64,000 bases of DNA from Acidobacteriota bacterium (GCA_019639135.1 JAHBSL010000005.1:123750-187749), one strand, 5' to 3'. Shown: positions 8,927 to 18,460, counted from the stretch's first letter. Notes: a model not told the origin generated them from the letters alone. Translations and numbers: made by a program.

Positions 8927-11134
8927 TCAGGCCGCGGCTGCCGAGGGCTCGGGCGGTTGGAAGTACTTTGTCATCGTAAGCCGGGTGCCGTCATCGACGT
9001 CCTCGAGCCGCACCTCGTCCATCAATACGCGGATCAGCTTAAGCCCCCAGCCTCGTCGCCCATTTGCGGGTTCGGCCGCCGGAACTGCACGGTCGGCGAG
9101 CCGCAGCCCGCGATTTGAAACCGTAATAGTGATACGGTCCGGTGCGACGACGAACTTCTGATGGATCCGCCGGTCGGGGCTCAGGCTGTGCTCGGCCGCA
9201 TTGATGCAGGCTTCGATCAGAGCGGTCTTTATCTGATTTATATGGGCCGGAGGAATGTCGTGGCGGCGAGCGATATCTTCGAGCGTGTGTGCCGCTACGA
9301 TCTCCGAGTCCTCGTCGATCGGGATGACGATCTCGTAGCTGTCCGCCTGCAGAACGTCCGGTTCCTCGCCGCTACCTTCAATAACGCTGCGAAGCAATTC
9401 GGCCTGCTGCCGGCTCGAAGAATAGCAGCCGCGTTCGCTCATCGCGGCAAGCGCTTCGTCATCGAAGCCTTCGGGAGCGATCAGCCATAGCCTGTACCGT
9501 TCGAATCCGCAGTTTATCGCGGCCGCCTCGAGCCGGTCGCACCAGAATTCGGCCTTAGCACGCTCGGCTTCGAGCTTCGAATCGATCTCGGCGGCGATCC
9601 AGGCGATCGGCTCCGAGCCTCGCTCAGCCGCCTGGAAGCCAACGGCAACCGCCGCTCGTTCGGATTCGGAGATCGTTCCGATGGCCTTATAGAACGCCTC
9701 GGCCTGGGCGGAAAACACGATCTTCGGAAGCGAGATCACCCGCTGATCCTCGCGGAGCAGCTCCGTAAGTTCCTCACGCGGAATTCCTTTGTAAGTCTCT
9801 TTGAAACGCCCATAGTCGAACAAAGCTGCCGGAACCTCGCGGCCGCCGAACTCGGCCATCAGCCCACGAACATCCACCGCCGCCGAACGGCGATACTCGC
9901 TTGCCATCTCCATCGGCGCGCTGGAGAGGAACTCGGCCAGCGTCTCGGCATAAACAAGGGCACGCGGCTCGCCCCGCCCTTCAAGCCGATATCGCGAAAC
10001 GAGGAAGTCACGAAACATCTTGTTCTCCGCCGGGGCTTCAAGCCTGCCCGATGTGAAGCGCACGGCCTCTTCGGTGTTCAGTATCTCCGCCGCCGCGACC
10101 GCCGCGTCATCCGTCAGCCCCAGCCGCGAACGGAAGACATCGAGCGGTATAAATGTCGCCTCGCGTACCGAGTCGTGAAGCAGCCGAATGGCCTCTCGCT
10201 CCGTCACAGTGACCGGAAAAACGCGCTCGAACATCTCGCTGAATATCTCGCGAACCACGCCGCCAAACACCGAATCGACATACGCCGAGCCGAGGCCGTT
10301 GAAGTCCTCAAGCGAGACACGGTCCCGCTGTGCAGAATCGATAATGCCGTGGATCGCAGCAAGATCGCCGCCGGTATGGATCGCCAAAAGATCCGCGGCC
10401 GCTTCGCCGACCGAAACGCCGTTCGACTTTGCCGCGGTGGCGATCAATTCCTTCAACCCAACGCGGCCGAGTTCGGGGAGAAGTTCCCGCTGGACATCGG
10501 CTATCGCGAAGCCGCTCCTCCTTCGTGCCGCAAAAAGGAACGGAAACCGCTCGCCGCGGGCAAGCGTTTCAAACGCCCGCAGAATGCCTGCATATCGCGC
10601 ATCGCCGCTTACATTCTCCGCGTTGTCGATCATCACGAACGACGCGATGCCTGCCGCGGTAGCCGCCATGGGAATGCTAAAGCAACGCCGGATGAAGGTT
10701 TCTCTTTCGTGGTCAAGCGGTGCCGCCGACAAAAGCCGGACCGAGGCATCAAAGAACGCAACGTCGCCGGCATTCGCGATCGCACTTATCTCGCTCGCCA
10801 ACGGCGGAAGGGCGATGATGCCCGCATCACGCCGTGTAAATGCCAGTGTCTGGATCAGAAACTCGCTCAGAAAGCTGCGGGCGATATCGATCGGCTCGCC
10901 GCTCCGCGGAAACGCGAAATAGACCGGTGCCGGCCCGGCGGCAAAAAAGAACTGCCGGTCAAAGAACTGTTGGAGCATTTCCGTCGCCCCGGAGCGCGGC
11001 TTGTGAAGAAGGACCGTGCCGCCGAAGCCCTTTCCGCGTGCTTTATCGGCAAGCTCCGCAAGCGCGGCTTCGCGGCCGACAAAACCTGCCGGCCGCCTGC
11101 TCGCCAAGATTCTGCTGCTTCGCTCCTCGGTCAT
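8927..11134 (-). CDS. NTPase-like / RsbW-type HATPase fusion protein
   Basis: 735 aa. The N-terminus has the FVGREAALAELADKA entry typical of AAA/STAND NTPases (18-32), but the P-loop position reads HKPRSGATE (44-52) and lacks the GxxxxGK[ST] lysine, so ATP binding there is doubtful. A sensor or winged-helix-like middle follows, then a region around 470-590 with WIAAEIDSK that may be a degenerate nuclease-like fold (inference). The C-terminal 130 aa form an RsbW/SpoIIAB-type histidine-kinase-like ATPase, with N-box EACINAAEHS and G2 region GWGLKLIRVLMDE. Such domains phosphorylate anti-anti-sigma factors or act as anti-sigma factors. The start directly abuts the stop of the upstream diguanylate cyclase gene. 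Confidence 0.8.
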   Translation of the reverse strand: MTEERSSRILASRRPAGFVGREAALAELADKARGKGFGGTVLLHKPRSGATEMLQQFFDRQFFFAAGPAPVYFAFPRSGEPIDIARSFLSEFLIQTLAFTRRDAGIIALPPLASEISAIANAGDVAFFDASVRLLSAAPLDHERETFIRRCFSIPMAATAAGIASFVMIDNAENVSGDARYAGILRAFETLARGERFPFLFAARRRSGFAIADVQRELLPELGRVGLKELIATAAKSNGVSVGEAAADLLAIHTGGDLAAIHGIIDSAQRDRVSLEDFNGLGSAYVDSVFGGVVREIFSEMFERVFPVTVTEREAIRLLHDSVREATFIPLDVFRSRLGLTDDAAVAAAEILNTEEAVRFTSGRLEAPAENKMFRDFLVSRYRLEGRGEPRALVYAETLAEFLSSAPMEMASEYRRSAAVDVRGLMAEFGGREVPAALFDYGRFKETYKGIPREELTELLREDQRVISLPKIVFSAQAEAFYKAIGTISESERAAVAVGFQAAERGSEPIAWIAAEIDSKLEAERAKAEFWCDRLEAAAINCGFERYRLWLIAPEGFDDEALAAMSERGCYSSSRQQAELLRSVIEGSGEEPDVLQADSYEIVIPIDEDSEIVAAHTLEDIARRHDIPPAHINQIKTALIEACINAAEHSLSPDRRIHQKFVVAPDRITITVSNRGLRLADRAVPAAEPANGRRGWGLKLIRVLMDEVRLEDVDDGTRLTMTKYFQPPEPSAAAA

Positions 11135-13282
11135 CTAATGAACATTCTCTCTGAAAGAACGGCCCAGGTCCGCATAGTTCCGTACGCGGTTCCGCCCGAG
11201 TTCCTTGGCATCGTAAAGCGCCATATCGGCGGCCGTTATCCAATCACGCGGCTCGACAAACTCCGCCGAGAACTCCGCAAATCCGATGCTGATGGTCACC
11301 TGCCGCCTTGGGAACTCAGTTCTTTCAACTCTCTGTCGAAGCCGCTCGGCGATCGAAGCAGCCTCGTCCACGCCCGTCTGAGGAAGCAGGACAGCAAACT
11401 CCTCGCCGCCGTATCGAGCGGCAACGTCGGCCGCGCGCAGTGTGTCTTTCATCGCCTTTGCGACGAGCACAAGTGCAACGTCGCCGGCCGGATGCCCGAA
11501 CGTGTCGTTATACGATTTGAAGTTATCGACGTCGATCATCAGCAGGCTCATCTGCGTTCGGTAACGGTTCGCCCGGCTCATTTCTTCGATAAGCCGCTCC
11601 TCGATGTAACCGCGGTTCATCAGCCCGGTCAGCGAATCGGTGATCGACCGCTTCTCCAGTTCGACCGTGCGTATCTCAAGCCGCCGCCGGTCGATCGCGA
11701 CCGCGAGCTGCGGTGCGAGCGCCTGCAGGATCTCGACATCATCGATCGTGAACACACCCCCATCGGCCCGGTCGGCAACGTTTAGCACCGCCAGTCGTTT
11801 CTCACCGATGGCGATCGGGAACGAGATGAACGAGCCGGTCCGGTAATTCCACGACTCGGGAGATCTCGCAATACCGAGATCTGCAAGGTCTTCCGCAACG
11901 ATCGGTTTGCCCGATTCGAGCGCCGTCCGGGCGATCCGTCCGCCGACGTTCCGTTCAGCCGAGAGGTCAACGCCGGTCCCGATCATCGAACGAGCCCGCA
12001 GTTCGCCGCTCGAATCCGCCGGCGTCAGTATTGAAACGCGCTCGGCCCCGAGCACCTCGGCCGCACTCTCGGCCACCGACCGCCAGAACTCGTTCGGATC
12101 CGAGTGCCGCAGGCTCTCATTGAACCGCCGCAGCCCGGCCGCGACCGCTTCGCTCCGCATCACCTCATCGCGCAGCCGGAGTATCTCCATCTGCGGTGCG
12201 GCGGCACGAGCCAGCCGAGCGATTATCTCCGGTAGCTTTTCCGCCATCTCCGTGCCGGTACGGACGCGAACGCCTAGAGCCGCCCTGACCTCGCTCCCGA
12301 CCATAACGGGAAAGACCCGAAGCCCGCGTTCGCCCGCTTCGGCCCGCTTTTCACGCAGGTCGATCGGCTCGCCAGCCAGAGCACGCTCGGCCAGTTCCTC
12401 ATCGGGCAGGTCGAGCCGAACACGGATCGTCTTGCCCTTTAACTCGCCCGTCGCCGCGATGCTCTTATACCCATCGCCGTTCCGCTCGAGCCAAACCAAC
12501 GACGCGATGCCGAACCGCGACCCGATGAACTCAACGACCGAGATCGCCGCCTGCTTGTAACGAAGTTCCATCATCCGCCCGAGCAATGAGCGAAACTCCG
12601 CAACGGCCGCGGCCTCTGCCGTTATAGATCCCTTCCGCTCCTGCGGCATCACCTCCGCCGGGTCTATGGTTCGGCGATTAAACTCTTCGATCAGCTTTGT
12701 TATCGCGTTCTCGTCCGGCGGCTCGACCGCCTCGGCCACCCGGCTCTTGGCCAGACGCGTCCCAACCTCAGGATTCATCGGTGCGGGCGGATCTAGCTCG
12801 AGAACAGGCTCTTCGGGCTTCGGGGCAAAGCGTTCAAGTTCGGCGGCTGCTTTTTCGATAGGCTCGTCCGAACCGCTGATCAGCACATTGGCGAAAAGCT
12901 CAGCGGGCGGCAGCGTTCGCCACTCGCCGCCGAGAGCCCGCTCGGTCGCCTCGCGATACTTGCTGACGGTTGTAAATGTCCTTCCGACGATCGCGACAAA
13001 AGGCCGTCCGCGGTCATCGACCCGCATCGCACGACACCGAAGACCGGCGTGGCAAGTAAAATCGACCTGGCCGCTGGCCGCCTCGGCACGCTTGAACGCC
13101 GTGCCGCAATCGGCTGCGCAGCGGTGGCCGAAAGCGGCCGAGCCGTAGAGTGTTTTGCAGATTGAATTGTCGTTGGCAGCGGCCGTCGTCTCGCCGCTTT
13201 CATTCAAAACGGCAATGGCCACGCCGTTTTCGTCGGCAAGGCGCTCGAGGAACTTGAACTTTGGGGGTTGCTTACTGCTCAT
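11135..13282 (-). CDS. PocR-GAF-GAF-GGDEF diguanylate cyclase
   Basis: 715 aa. Residues about 8-150 form a PocR-type sensory domain with the Cys pattern C...HRCAADC...FTCHAGL, which may bind a hydrocarbon ligand or metal cluster. A linker and two GAF-like domains follow (about 230-370 and 385-540). The C-terminal GGDEF domain (about 555-700) has an intact active site GGEEF (625-629) and an allosteric I-site RAAD (616-619) five residues earlier, so it should make c-di-GMP with product inhibition. Its TAG stop is followed immediately by the ATG of the NTPase/RsbW gene, giving a coupled two-gene operon. No membrane segments, so a cytoplasmic sensor. Confidence 0.9.
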   Translation of the reverse strand: MSSKQPPKFKFLERLADENGVAIAVLNESGETTAAANDNSICKTLYGSAAFGHRCAADCGTAFKRAEAASGQVDFTCHAGLRCRAMRVDDRGRPFVAIVGRTFTTVSKYREATERALGGEWRTLPPAELFANVLISGSDEPIEKAAAELERFAPKPEEPVLELDPPAPMNPEVGTRLAKSRVAEAVEPPDENAITKLIEEFNRRTIDPAEVMPQERKGSITAEAAAVAEFRSLLGRMMELRYKQAAISVVEFIGSRFGIASLVWLERNGDGYKSIAATGELKGKTIRVRLDLPDEELAERALAGEPIDLREKRAEAGERGLRVFPVMVGSEVRAALGVRVRTGTEMAEKLPEIIARLARAAAPQMEILRLRDEVMRSEAVAAGLRRFNESLRHSDPNEFWRSVAESAAEVLGAERVSILTPADSSGELRARSMIGTGVDLSAERNVGGRIARTALESGKPIVAEDLADLGIARSPESWNYRTGSFISFPIAIGEKRLAVLNVADRADGGVFTIDDVEILQALAPQLAVAIDRRRLEIRTVELEKRSITDSLTGLMNRGYIEERLIEEMSRANRYRTQMSLLMIDVDNFKSYNDTFGHPAGDVALVLVAKAMKDTLRAADVAARYGGEEFAVLLPQTGVDEAASIAERLRQRVERTEFPRRQVTISIGFAEFSAEFVEPRDWITAADMALYDAKELGRNRVRNYADLGRSFRENVH

Positions 13283-13680
13283 TCAGCCAATCTCGGCCGC
13301 AATATCGGTCAATTTGCCCGAAAATCCTTATTAGGGCACGGTTTATGGGCATTCGTTTCGATGCAACATAGTGTCAATCGGCGCCGATTTTCACTAAATT
13401 TCTTGCATCGGTTATGGGCGAAACTCTGATTATCGCATAGATGTTTACCGTCGCGAAAAGCAGGCTCGGTTCGGGCCACGGCCTGCCTTTCGAAGTGTAG
13501 CGCATCCATACACGACCGTTCCCTATCGAGTCACATTCAACGCCTGCGGCACCGCAAAGATACCCAATTTACCGTAATACACTTCGGCACGCAGGTTGTA
13601 ACTACTACATGCGACAGCAACAGAATGGTCATTCGAAATTGGATGACGTTTGATTTTACCCAAGGAGGGACTGAGTAATT
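13283..13680. other. 398-bp divergent intergenic region
   Basis: Separates the divergent PocR-GGDEF and DUF2383 genes. It contains a GC-rich imperfect hairpin near 13468-13494 (GCAGGC...GCCTGC). No convincing gene, riboswitch or strong promoter was recognised. A clear AAGGAGG ribosome-binding site ends the region just before 13681. Confidence 0.5.
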
Positions 13681-14208
13681 ATGATGAACAACACTGGAAA
13701 TAAAACTGCGGCACAACCGATGACGGCGGCTGATCAACCACAGGCGATGAGCAACGATGATGTGATCTCGCGGCTCAATGGCCTTATCGAAACCTGCCGC
13801 GACGGGCAGGAAGGATTCAAGCAGGCGGCCGAGGGCGTTGACCGCGACGACCTGAAGACGCTCTTCTACGAATTTTCACAGGAGCGGGCGAGCTTTGTCG
13901 GCGAGCTTCAGGACGTTGTCCGCGGGCTTGGCGGCGACCCGGAAAACACCGGCTCGATCACCGGAGCGATGCACCGCGGCTGGATCAATATCAAATCGGC
14001 CGTCACCGGCAGGGATGAGGCTGCAATTCTCAACGAATGCGAACGCGGCGAAGATGTCGCTAAGGACCAGTACAGCTCGGCACTCGAACAGCCGCTTCCG
14101 GAGGTCATACGGCAGGTCGTCCAGAACCAGTACACCAAGGTTCTGCACGCACACGACCGCATCAAAGCGCTCCGCGACGTGGCCAACGCCAAGAAGGCCG
14201 CAAACTGA
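13681..14208 (+). CDS. PA2169-family four-helix-bundle protein (DUF2383)
   Basis: 175 aa. After a Gln/Ala-rich unstructured tail of about 25 residues, the protein follows the DUF2383/PA2169 pattern: ISRLNGLIETCRDGQEGFKQAAEGV, an FSQERASFVGELQ helix, the GS(I/L)TGAMHRGWINIKSAVTG segment and a final helix with the YTKVLHAHDRIKALRD motif. The family is ferritin-like in topology and often stress-induced, but its biochemical role is unknown. Single gene with a strong RBS, a long upstream region and a terminator 35 bp downstream. Confidence 0.9.
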   Translation: MMNNTGNKTAAQPMTAADQPQAMSNDDVISRLNGLIETCRDGQEGFKQAAEGVDRDDLKTLFYEFSQERASFVGELQDVVRGLGGDPENTGSITGAMHRGWINIKSAVTGRDEAAILNECERGEDVAKDQYSSALEQPLPEVIRQVVQNQYTKVLHAHDRIKALRDVANAKKAAN

Positions 14209-14244
14209 ACAATAAAATCAAGGGGGAGAAACAAGGGGGAAAAT

Positions 14245-14280
14245 GGCCCGCCGGAACCTGCATCCGGCCGGGCCTTTTTA
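14245..14280 (+). terminator. Intrinsic terminator after the DUF2383 gene
   Basis: GGCCCGCCGG / CCGGCCGGGCC stem around AACCTGCAT, followed by TTTTTA. Confidence 0.85.
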
Positions 14281-14293
14281 TTTCCCGCCGTGT

Positions 14294-14492
14294 CAGAGGC
14301 CCGACCGTAAGGGAGGGCTCATCTAAATGCGGAGTGCGGAATTCGGAATGCGGAATCCCAGTGCAGAGGCCCGACCGTAAGGGAGGGCTCATCTAAATGC
14401 GGAGTGCGGAATTCGGAATGCGGAATCCCAGTGCAGAAGCCCGACCGTAAGGGAGGGCTCTAGTGCAGAAGCCTGCGTGTAAGCAAGGGCGG
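14294..14492 (+). repeat. 70-bp tandem repeat built on a GCCCGACCG palindromic element
   Basis: The core CAGAGGCCCGACCGTAAG starts at 14294, 14364 and, with one change, at 14434, giving a 70-bp period. A degenerate copy starts at 14466 (CAGAAGCCTGCGTGTAAGCA). Each core is an imperfect palindrome ending GGGAGGGC. The spacer carries GGAATGCGGAAT-type short repeats. Related elements occur at 34266-34287 and 34559-34585. Confidence 0.85.
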
Positions 14493-14864
14493 TTCATCCG
14501 ACTTAAATTTCACCCGTCCGTCAACCACACAGGCAGAAACCCGATGAAGGATGAAGGATGAAGTCGGAACCCAATTTCTTCTTTTCTTATTCCGTGTTTA
14601 TTTCCCCAAACCGATCGGACAATTATCTGGTCAACCACGAAAGCGGAAAAGAAGAAGCCGAAAGTTTACTTTCTCCCTTCTCCATTATCCTTTATCCTTT
14701 CGCCCGGTCTGGTCCGCAATATTTTCAAAAGGGCGTTACAACGTCCGTTCGATCAGCAGACGGTTAAGGACGATAAATCGCCCTAACCGAACGCCCATCC
14801 GCTTTCACCACGTCCACCGGCCAACCAGTAACTCCCCCGCGGTTCGCCGTCCAAAATCGCTCCT

Positions 14865-14904
14865 GCGGCTTGCCGCCACGGTGTGCGGAAAAGTTTACTT
14901 TTCC
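14865..14904 (-). repeat. Two-hairpin dispersed element, copy 1
   Basis: Minus-strand reading: GGAAAAG-TAAA-CTTTTCC hairpin, spacer CGCACACCGTG, then GCGGC-AA-GCCGC hairpin. Same order and spacer as the copies at 17992 and 63761. Confidence 0.75.
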
Positions 14905-14972
14905 GTCTGCCCCCAACCAACCTCCGCGGCTCCGCCGCCGGCGGCATAGCCGCATTCTTATTGGCGGCCTTC

Positions 14973-15015
14973 CGGAAAAGTGGAACTTTTCCGCAAATAA
15001 AGCGGCAAAGCCGCC
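14973..15015 (+). repeat. Two-hairpin dispersed element, copy 2
   Basis: CGGAAAAG-TGGAA-CTTTTCCG hairpin, spacer GCAAATAAA, then GCGGC-AAA-GCCGC hairpin. The architecture is conserved but the spacer diverges from the other copies. Confidence 0.7.
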
Positions 15016-15311
15016 GGAACTGACAACCGACATCTGCAAAACGCTCCGCCGCCACCGCACCGCGGCGAGGCTCGCCTCGCCGGCCCGCCGCCCAAAACCG
15101 ATCCAGGAGGCTCAGCCTCCCGTAATTCATTCAATCTTTCGCTTCTCTCAATTGCCACTAGCTTTAGCTAGTGGGATGGGATCAACAAAAAGCTCCGGGC
15201 TTTAGCCCAATATTCCGCGAAAGTAAATAATGAATAAAACTTTTCGATGGAGTTCGGCTAAAGCCGGTGCGATGTTCAATACCCATTGCAAAGAACTTAA
15301 AGTTTGTAAGC

Positions 15312-16004
15312 TCAGTCGTCGGGGTATTCTTCGTCGCCGATCAGGGCATGAGGGTTTCGCTGATTGTAAACCTGTAACAGTTGGCGAAAGTACTCTTCTT
15401 CGGTGAGAAGTCGGTTCGTCTGCGCATCGAATAACTGGATGCTCGGAGTTAGGCTCGGTTCGACGAACGGTTCGAAGAGCATTAACGTAATGTCTTCGAA
15501 TTTTTCACCGGGGTCGGTATAATCCTTGCGGCCGCCGACGGTGGCAAACAACCTTCTAGCTCTTTCAAAGGTAGAAAGTTTTCCTTTCGGTCCAATATCG
15601 TTATTCGCGGCAACCGGAAAAGCAAAAAGCATGCAAACTACCGAGAAAGGAAATCGTAAATGAAGCGTTATTGCTTCGGTCAATAGATCGCCAAAACGGT
15701 TCTTTAGGTTCTTACCGAACTTTGGAAAGTTAATACTCTTGATCGAAATGGCGAGAAGCAAACCATTCTGGTCGTCCGAGAAGCTGACGTCAACTCGTTT
15801 CGGTCCGAGCCCACCCTGAAAGGTCTTTTCGGTTGCACCTTCTCTTAATGGGTGCACATTTCCAAATCCAACATCACGAAGACCCTGAGCCACTTCTCGA
15901 GCGAGATGATTTGATAATCTTTCTGAATAGCTTTTCTTTACGGCCTGACTAGCCGTAGCATCCGGAATTGGACCAGTCGCAATCACTGCATCTACTAGGC
16001 TCAT
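15312..16004 (-). CDS. Predicted type II restriction endonuclease
   Basis: 230 aa, overlapping the methyltransferase gene by 4 bp. The best catalytic candidate is VDVSF (Asp72) followed by LLLAISIKSINF (Lys89), which fits a PD-(D/E)xK core if the usual acidic residue before Lys is replaced by Ser87. A conserved-looking KNLKNRFGDLLTEAITLH helix follows, as in several uncharacterised restriction enzymes. It would cleave DNA unprotected by the partner methylase. The assignment rests mainly on the coupling and on this motif. The region has visibly lower GC than the flanking genes, as expected for a transferred R-M unit. Confidence 0.7.
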   Translation of the reverse strand: MSLVDAVIATGPIPDATASQAVKKSYSERLSNHLAREVAQGLRDVGFGNVHPLREGATEKTFQGGLGPKRVDVSFSDDQNGLLLAISIKSINFPKFGKNLKNRFGDLLTEAITLHLRFPFSVVCMLFAFPVAANNDIGPKGKLSTFERARRLFATVGGRKDYTDPGEKFEDITLMLFEPFVEPSLTPSIQLFDAQTNRLLTEEEYFRQLLQVYNQRNPHALIGDEEYPDD

Positions 16005-17740
16005 TGTGTTCTTCGATATCTCCGATTCATCAAAATAGATGCCCCCTCAACTATCATCCCGCATTCCTTTGAACTAAGGCCAAGTCGCTTCATCAAGATC
16101 TCCTTATCGACCATTTCCCGGGCAGCCTTTTCATCGCCTCGTCGGAAGCGATCGTCAAGCTCAGTATATAATCCGTCTATTTCGGACGACTCGCAGTCCG
16201 GTCTTGCGACCAAAGTCCTTTCCGCTTCACGAGGTTCTAATTTAAGCATACCACCACCCAGAGCATGTCCCTCGATTTCAGCACTTAATCGAGAAAGTGA
16301 GGTTGCCCATAGCACTGCGAGGGAACGAACAGTAAAGTTATCCGAACGCATCTTAAGAACGTGCAGTGTATTCGGAGCCACAGCATTTGCTTCGTTCACG
16401 ACCAGCCGAGGTGCCGTTCCACTCATGTAAGTAAGAAATCCATCTGCTTTATTTACGTGCGGTACTGAATACCAAGGTGAACGCACTCTACATTTGTAAG
16501 CATCGGCAATTCCACGTTCTCGACCGGTCCGTATATACTCAAGAACACCAGCCGGCAGTGGTAACCCCTGCCCATTCACGTATAGAAGGTACCCTGAATC
16601 GCCATTCGAGATTGCTCGTTGCCAGTCGTCGTCGGTAAACCTCAATCCGTTAAATGCCCGCCCCCGCCGTACCGCCCGTTTCAAGAATTCTTCAGGAATC
16701 GAAAAAGATCTGACCTGGGCAGGGGAAAGGTGAAAAAAATCATTCGCTCCTGTCACGTATCCGATTCCGGTCTTAGCAAGCGATCCGAGGGGGAGGCTGT
16801 ATATTGACTTCCTAAGTTCGTTGTATAGGTCTCTCGTCTTTGCAGGCAACAAATATTCGATAAGCTTCTCAGAGCGGTCAAGAATCGATTGCACATTCAA
16901 GTGTCTTGTACGGTAAAGCGAGTAGTTTTTCGAAAGCCTTGTGTTCGCGAGGCTTGAGACATAATCGAAGTCGCGATGAAGAATTTCATTCGTCATTTCG
17001 CCACGCCCGCTCGCCAAAAGCAACAATGTGTCCTCGCTCAGGTGAGGGAAGAGCTTCTCTTTGAATGTCAATAACGTAACGCGACCGAAGGACTTTACGA
17101 GAAAGTTAAGAACAGGAACGGCATAGTTCGCGTAAGCCAATTCAGCAGGCAAGACCATCGCGAGCCGGCCCCCTTTTCTTAGCATCGCTGTACTGTGAAT
17201 TACAAAAGGCGCCCACGAGCTTGAAAGCTGGGAAAGCTGTACGCCGCATTCGGCAGCTCTCTGTAGAGCCCGATCCCGTTCCTCGTTTCGAAATCGCTGA
17301 TAGCGAATAAATGGAGGATTTCCAACGATCACCTTCACCAGATTTTCAGGACGGGGTTCGACGAGGAAGAAATCGCTAAGATGTAGATTACTCGATGGAA
17401 TTCCCGATTCGTTTAGCCTGATCTTCGCACTTTCAAGCGTTTCTGGGTCCACCTCTATGCCGAAGATCTGATTTTTGCTCTGACCGCCGAGTTCAATCAA
17501 TCGTTCAGCTGCGGCCTCAAGAAATACACCGCTACCAACAGACGGATCCATAACAGAATCTAATGAATTCCTCACCGCCCATCGAACGAGAAAATCCGCC
17601 ACAGGTTTGCTCGTATAAAATGCCCCAAGTTCCTTCGAACCGGATTGCTTTGACTGTAATTGCTGAGGAACGGTCATTTTACGTGGACACGAGTTTATCA
17701 TGTACGGGTTCGGTAAAAAACATTCAAAGGAAATCGACAC
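16001..17740 (-). CDS. N6-adenine DNA methyltransferase of a restriction-modification pair
   Basis: 579 aa. SAM-binding motif I is DPSVGSGVFL (65-74), an acidic loop follows (GIEVDPE) and catalytic motif IV is NPPFIRY (141-147), so it is an N6-adenine (gamma-like) class enzyme, followed by a large target-recognition half. The start is GTG at 17740, with AGGTGAG about 6 bp upstream; an internal ATG at 17677 just before the conserved GAFYTSKPVADF block is the alternative. It modifies the site cut by the downstream nuclease, whose start it overlaps. Lower GC and flanking repeat fields on both sides suggest acquisition. Confidence 0.9.
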   Translation of the reverse strand: MSISFECFLPNPYMINSCPRKMTVPQQLQSKQSGSKELGAFYTSKPVADFLVRWAVRNSLDSVMDPSVGSGVFLEAAAERLIELGGQSKNQIFGIEVDPETLESAKIRLNESGIPSSNLHLSDFFLVEPRPENLVKVIVGNPPFIRYQRFRNEERDRALQRAAECGVQLSQLSSSWAPFVIHSTAMLRKGGRLAMVLPAELAYANYAVPVLNFLVKSFGRVTLLTFKEKLFPHLSEDTLLLLASGRGEMTNEILHRDFDYVSSLANTRLSKNYSLYRTRHLNVQSILDRSEKLIEYLLPAKTRDLYNELRKSIYSLPLGSLAKTGIGYVTGANDFFHLSPAQVRSFSIPEEFLKRAVRRGRAFNGLRFTDDDWQRAISNGDSGYLLYVNGQGLPLPAGVLEYIRTGRERGIADAYKCRVRSPWYSVPHVNKADGFLTYMSGTAPRLVVNEANAVAPNTLHVLKMRSDNFTVRSLAVLWATSLSRLSAEIEGHALGGGMLKLEPREAERTLVARPDCESSEIDGLYTELDDRFRRGDEKAAREMVDKEILMKRLGLSSKECGMIVEGASILMNRRYRRTQ

Positions 17741-17991
17741 TTGATCTCACCTAGTTTGATTTCTTCTCCCTGATATCACCGCATTTGTGGTGTGTCAGAT
17801 GACGCCGATCAGTTTCAGGGATAATACAGTATAGGCGATTTTGGTGCAATGACTTTTGTCGGCGGCCGGCGGCTTGGGACAGTTGTCAGTTTTCGGTTGT
17901 CAGTTTTCAGTTGGTGGTTGGGCATTTCGGAGAGGCGAGTTTTTACGCGGTGAGGGGCGGCGTAGCCACGGTCGGGGTGATGGGCGGGACC

Positions 17992-18030
17992 GAAAGGCAG
18001 GCCTTTCCGCACATCATGGCGGCAAGCCGC
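17992..18030 (+). repeat. Two-hairpin dispersed element, copy 3
   Basis: GAAAGGC-AG-GCCTTTC hairpin, spacer CGCACATCAT, then GGCGGC-AA-GCCGC hairpin. The spacer is nearly identical to copies 1 and 4. Confidence 0.75.
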
Positions 18031-18388
18031 AAAAAAAATCGGGCGGCGGAGCAGTTTGGGGCAGTTGTCAGTATTCGGTTGTGAGTGGTCAGTTGCTGTG
18101 GCCGAGCCACGGCGGGTTAGGTGATGGCCGTTCGGAGAGGCGAGACTTTCCGGTCTGCAAAGCGGCGGGGCCGGGTTTGGGTCATGGATCGGCGTGCGGG
18201 CGGAAATTTCTCTTGACCTGTGTGTTGCAGATGTGCTACATTCGTATCAGTGCGAGAGAGATTTGGACAGTTTGGGATCGGTGGCTCGGGGCGAGGGGTG
18301 TTTGCTGTCATTCATCTATTTATGGGCTTGAAGCGGTCGGCGGCGGCTGCGGCTGGCATTTCTGCACCAACCGGACATCTCTGCCAAG

Positions 18389-18460
18389 TGTTTCACGTGT
18401 TTCAGTTGTTTCATTTGTTTCAGCCGTTTCACTTGTTTCAGTTGTTTCACCTGTTTCAGA
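18389..18460 (+). repeat. 9-bp tandem repeat, about 8 units
   Basis: Units of the form TGTTTCANN repeat eight times with period 9. Because 9 is a multiple of 3, the array gives open low-complexity frames on both strands; these are not taken as genes. Confidence 0.85.

Larger units (their letters stand above)
14493..15311. other. Noncoding repeat field left of the restriction-modification pair
   Basis: About 0.8 kb without a credible gene. The frames present are short, overlap on several strands and read through hairpins. Contents: GATGAAGGATGAAGG-type repeats near 14543; two copies of a two-hairpin element (14865-14904, 14973-15015); GC-rich CGGC palindromes; and three hairpins of the GCTTTAGC/GCTAAAGC type at 15155-15174, 15197-15208 and 15255-15266. 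Confidence 0.7.

Noticed and set aside
10175..11785. 536-codon frame antisense to the cyclase and NTPase genes
   Set aside because: Shadow of two genes with clear domains; its product is Arg/Pro-rich and unlike any family.
13309..13509. 66-codon minus frame in the 13.3-13.7 kb intergenic region
   Set aside because: No RBS, no domain, and unusual composition; the region is better described as noncoding.
13283..13680. Possible c-di-GMP riboswitch before the DUF2383 gene, suggested by the neighbouring cyclase
   Set aside because: The GEMM conserved core and tetraloop/receptor pattern could not be found by eye.
14551..15205. Several overlapping reading frames of 60-130 codons
   Set aside because: They run through hairpins and repeats on both strands, with no family resemblance or RBS.
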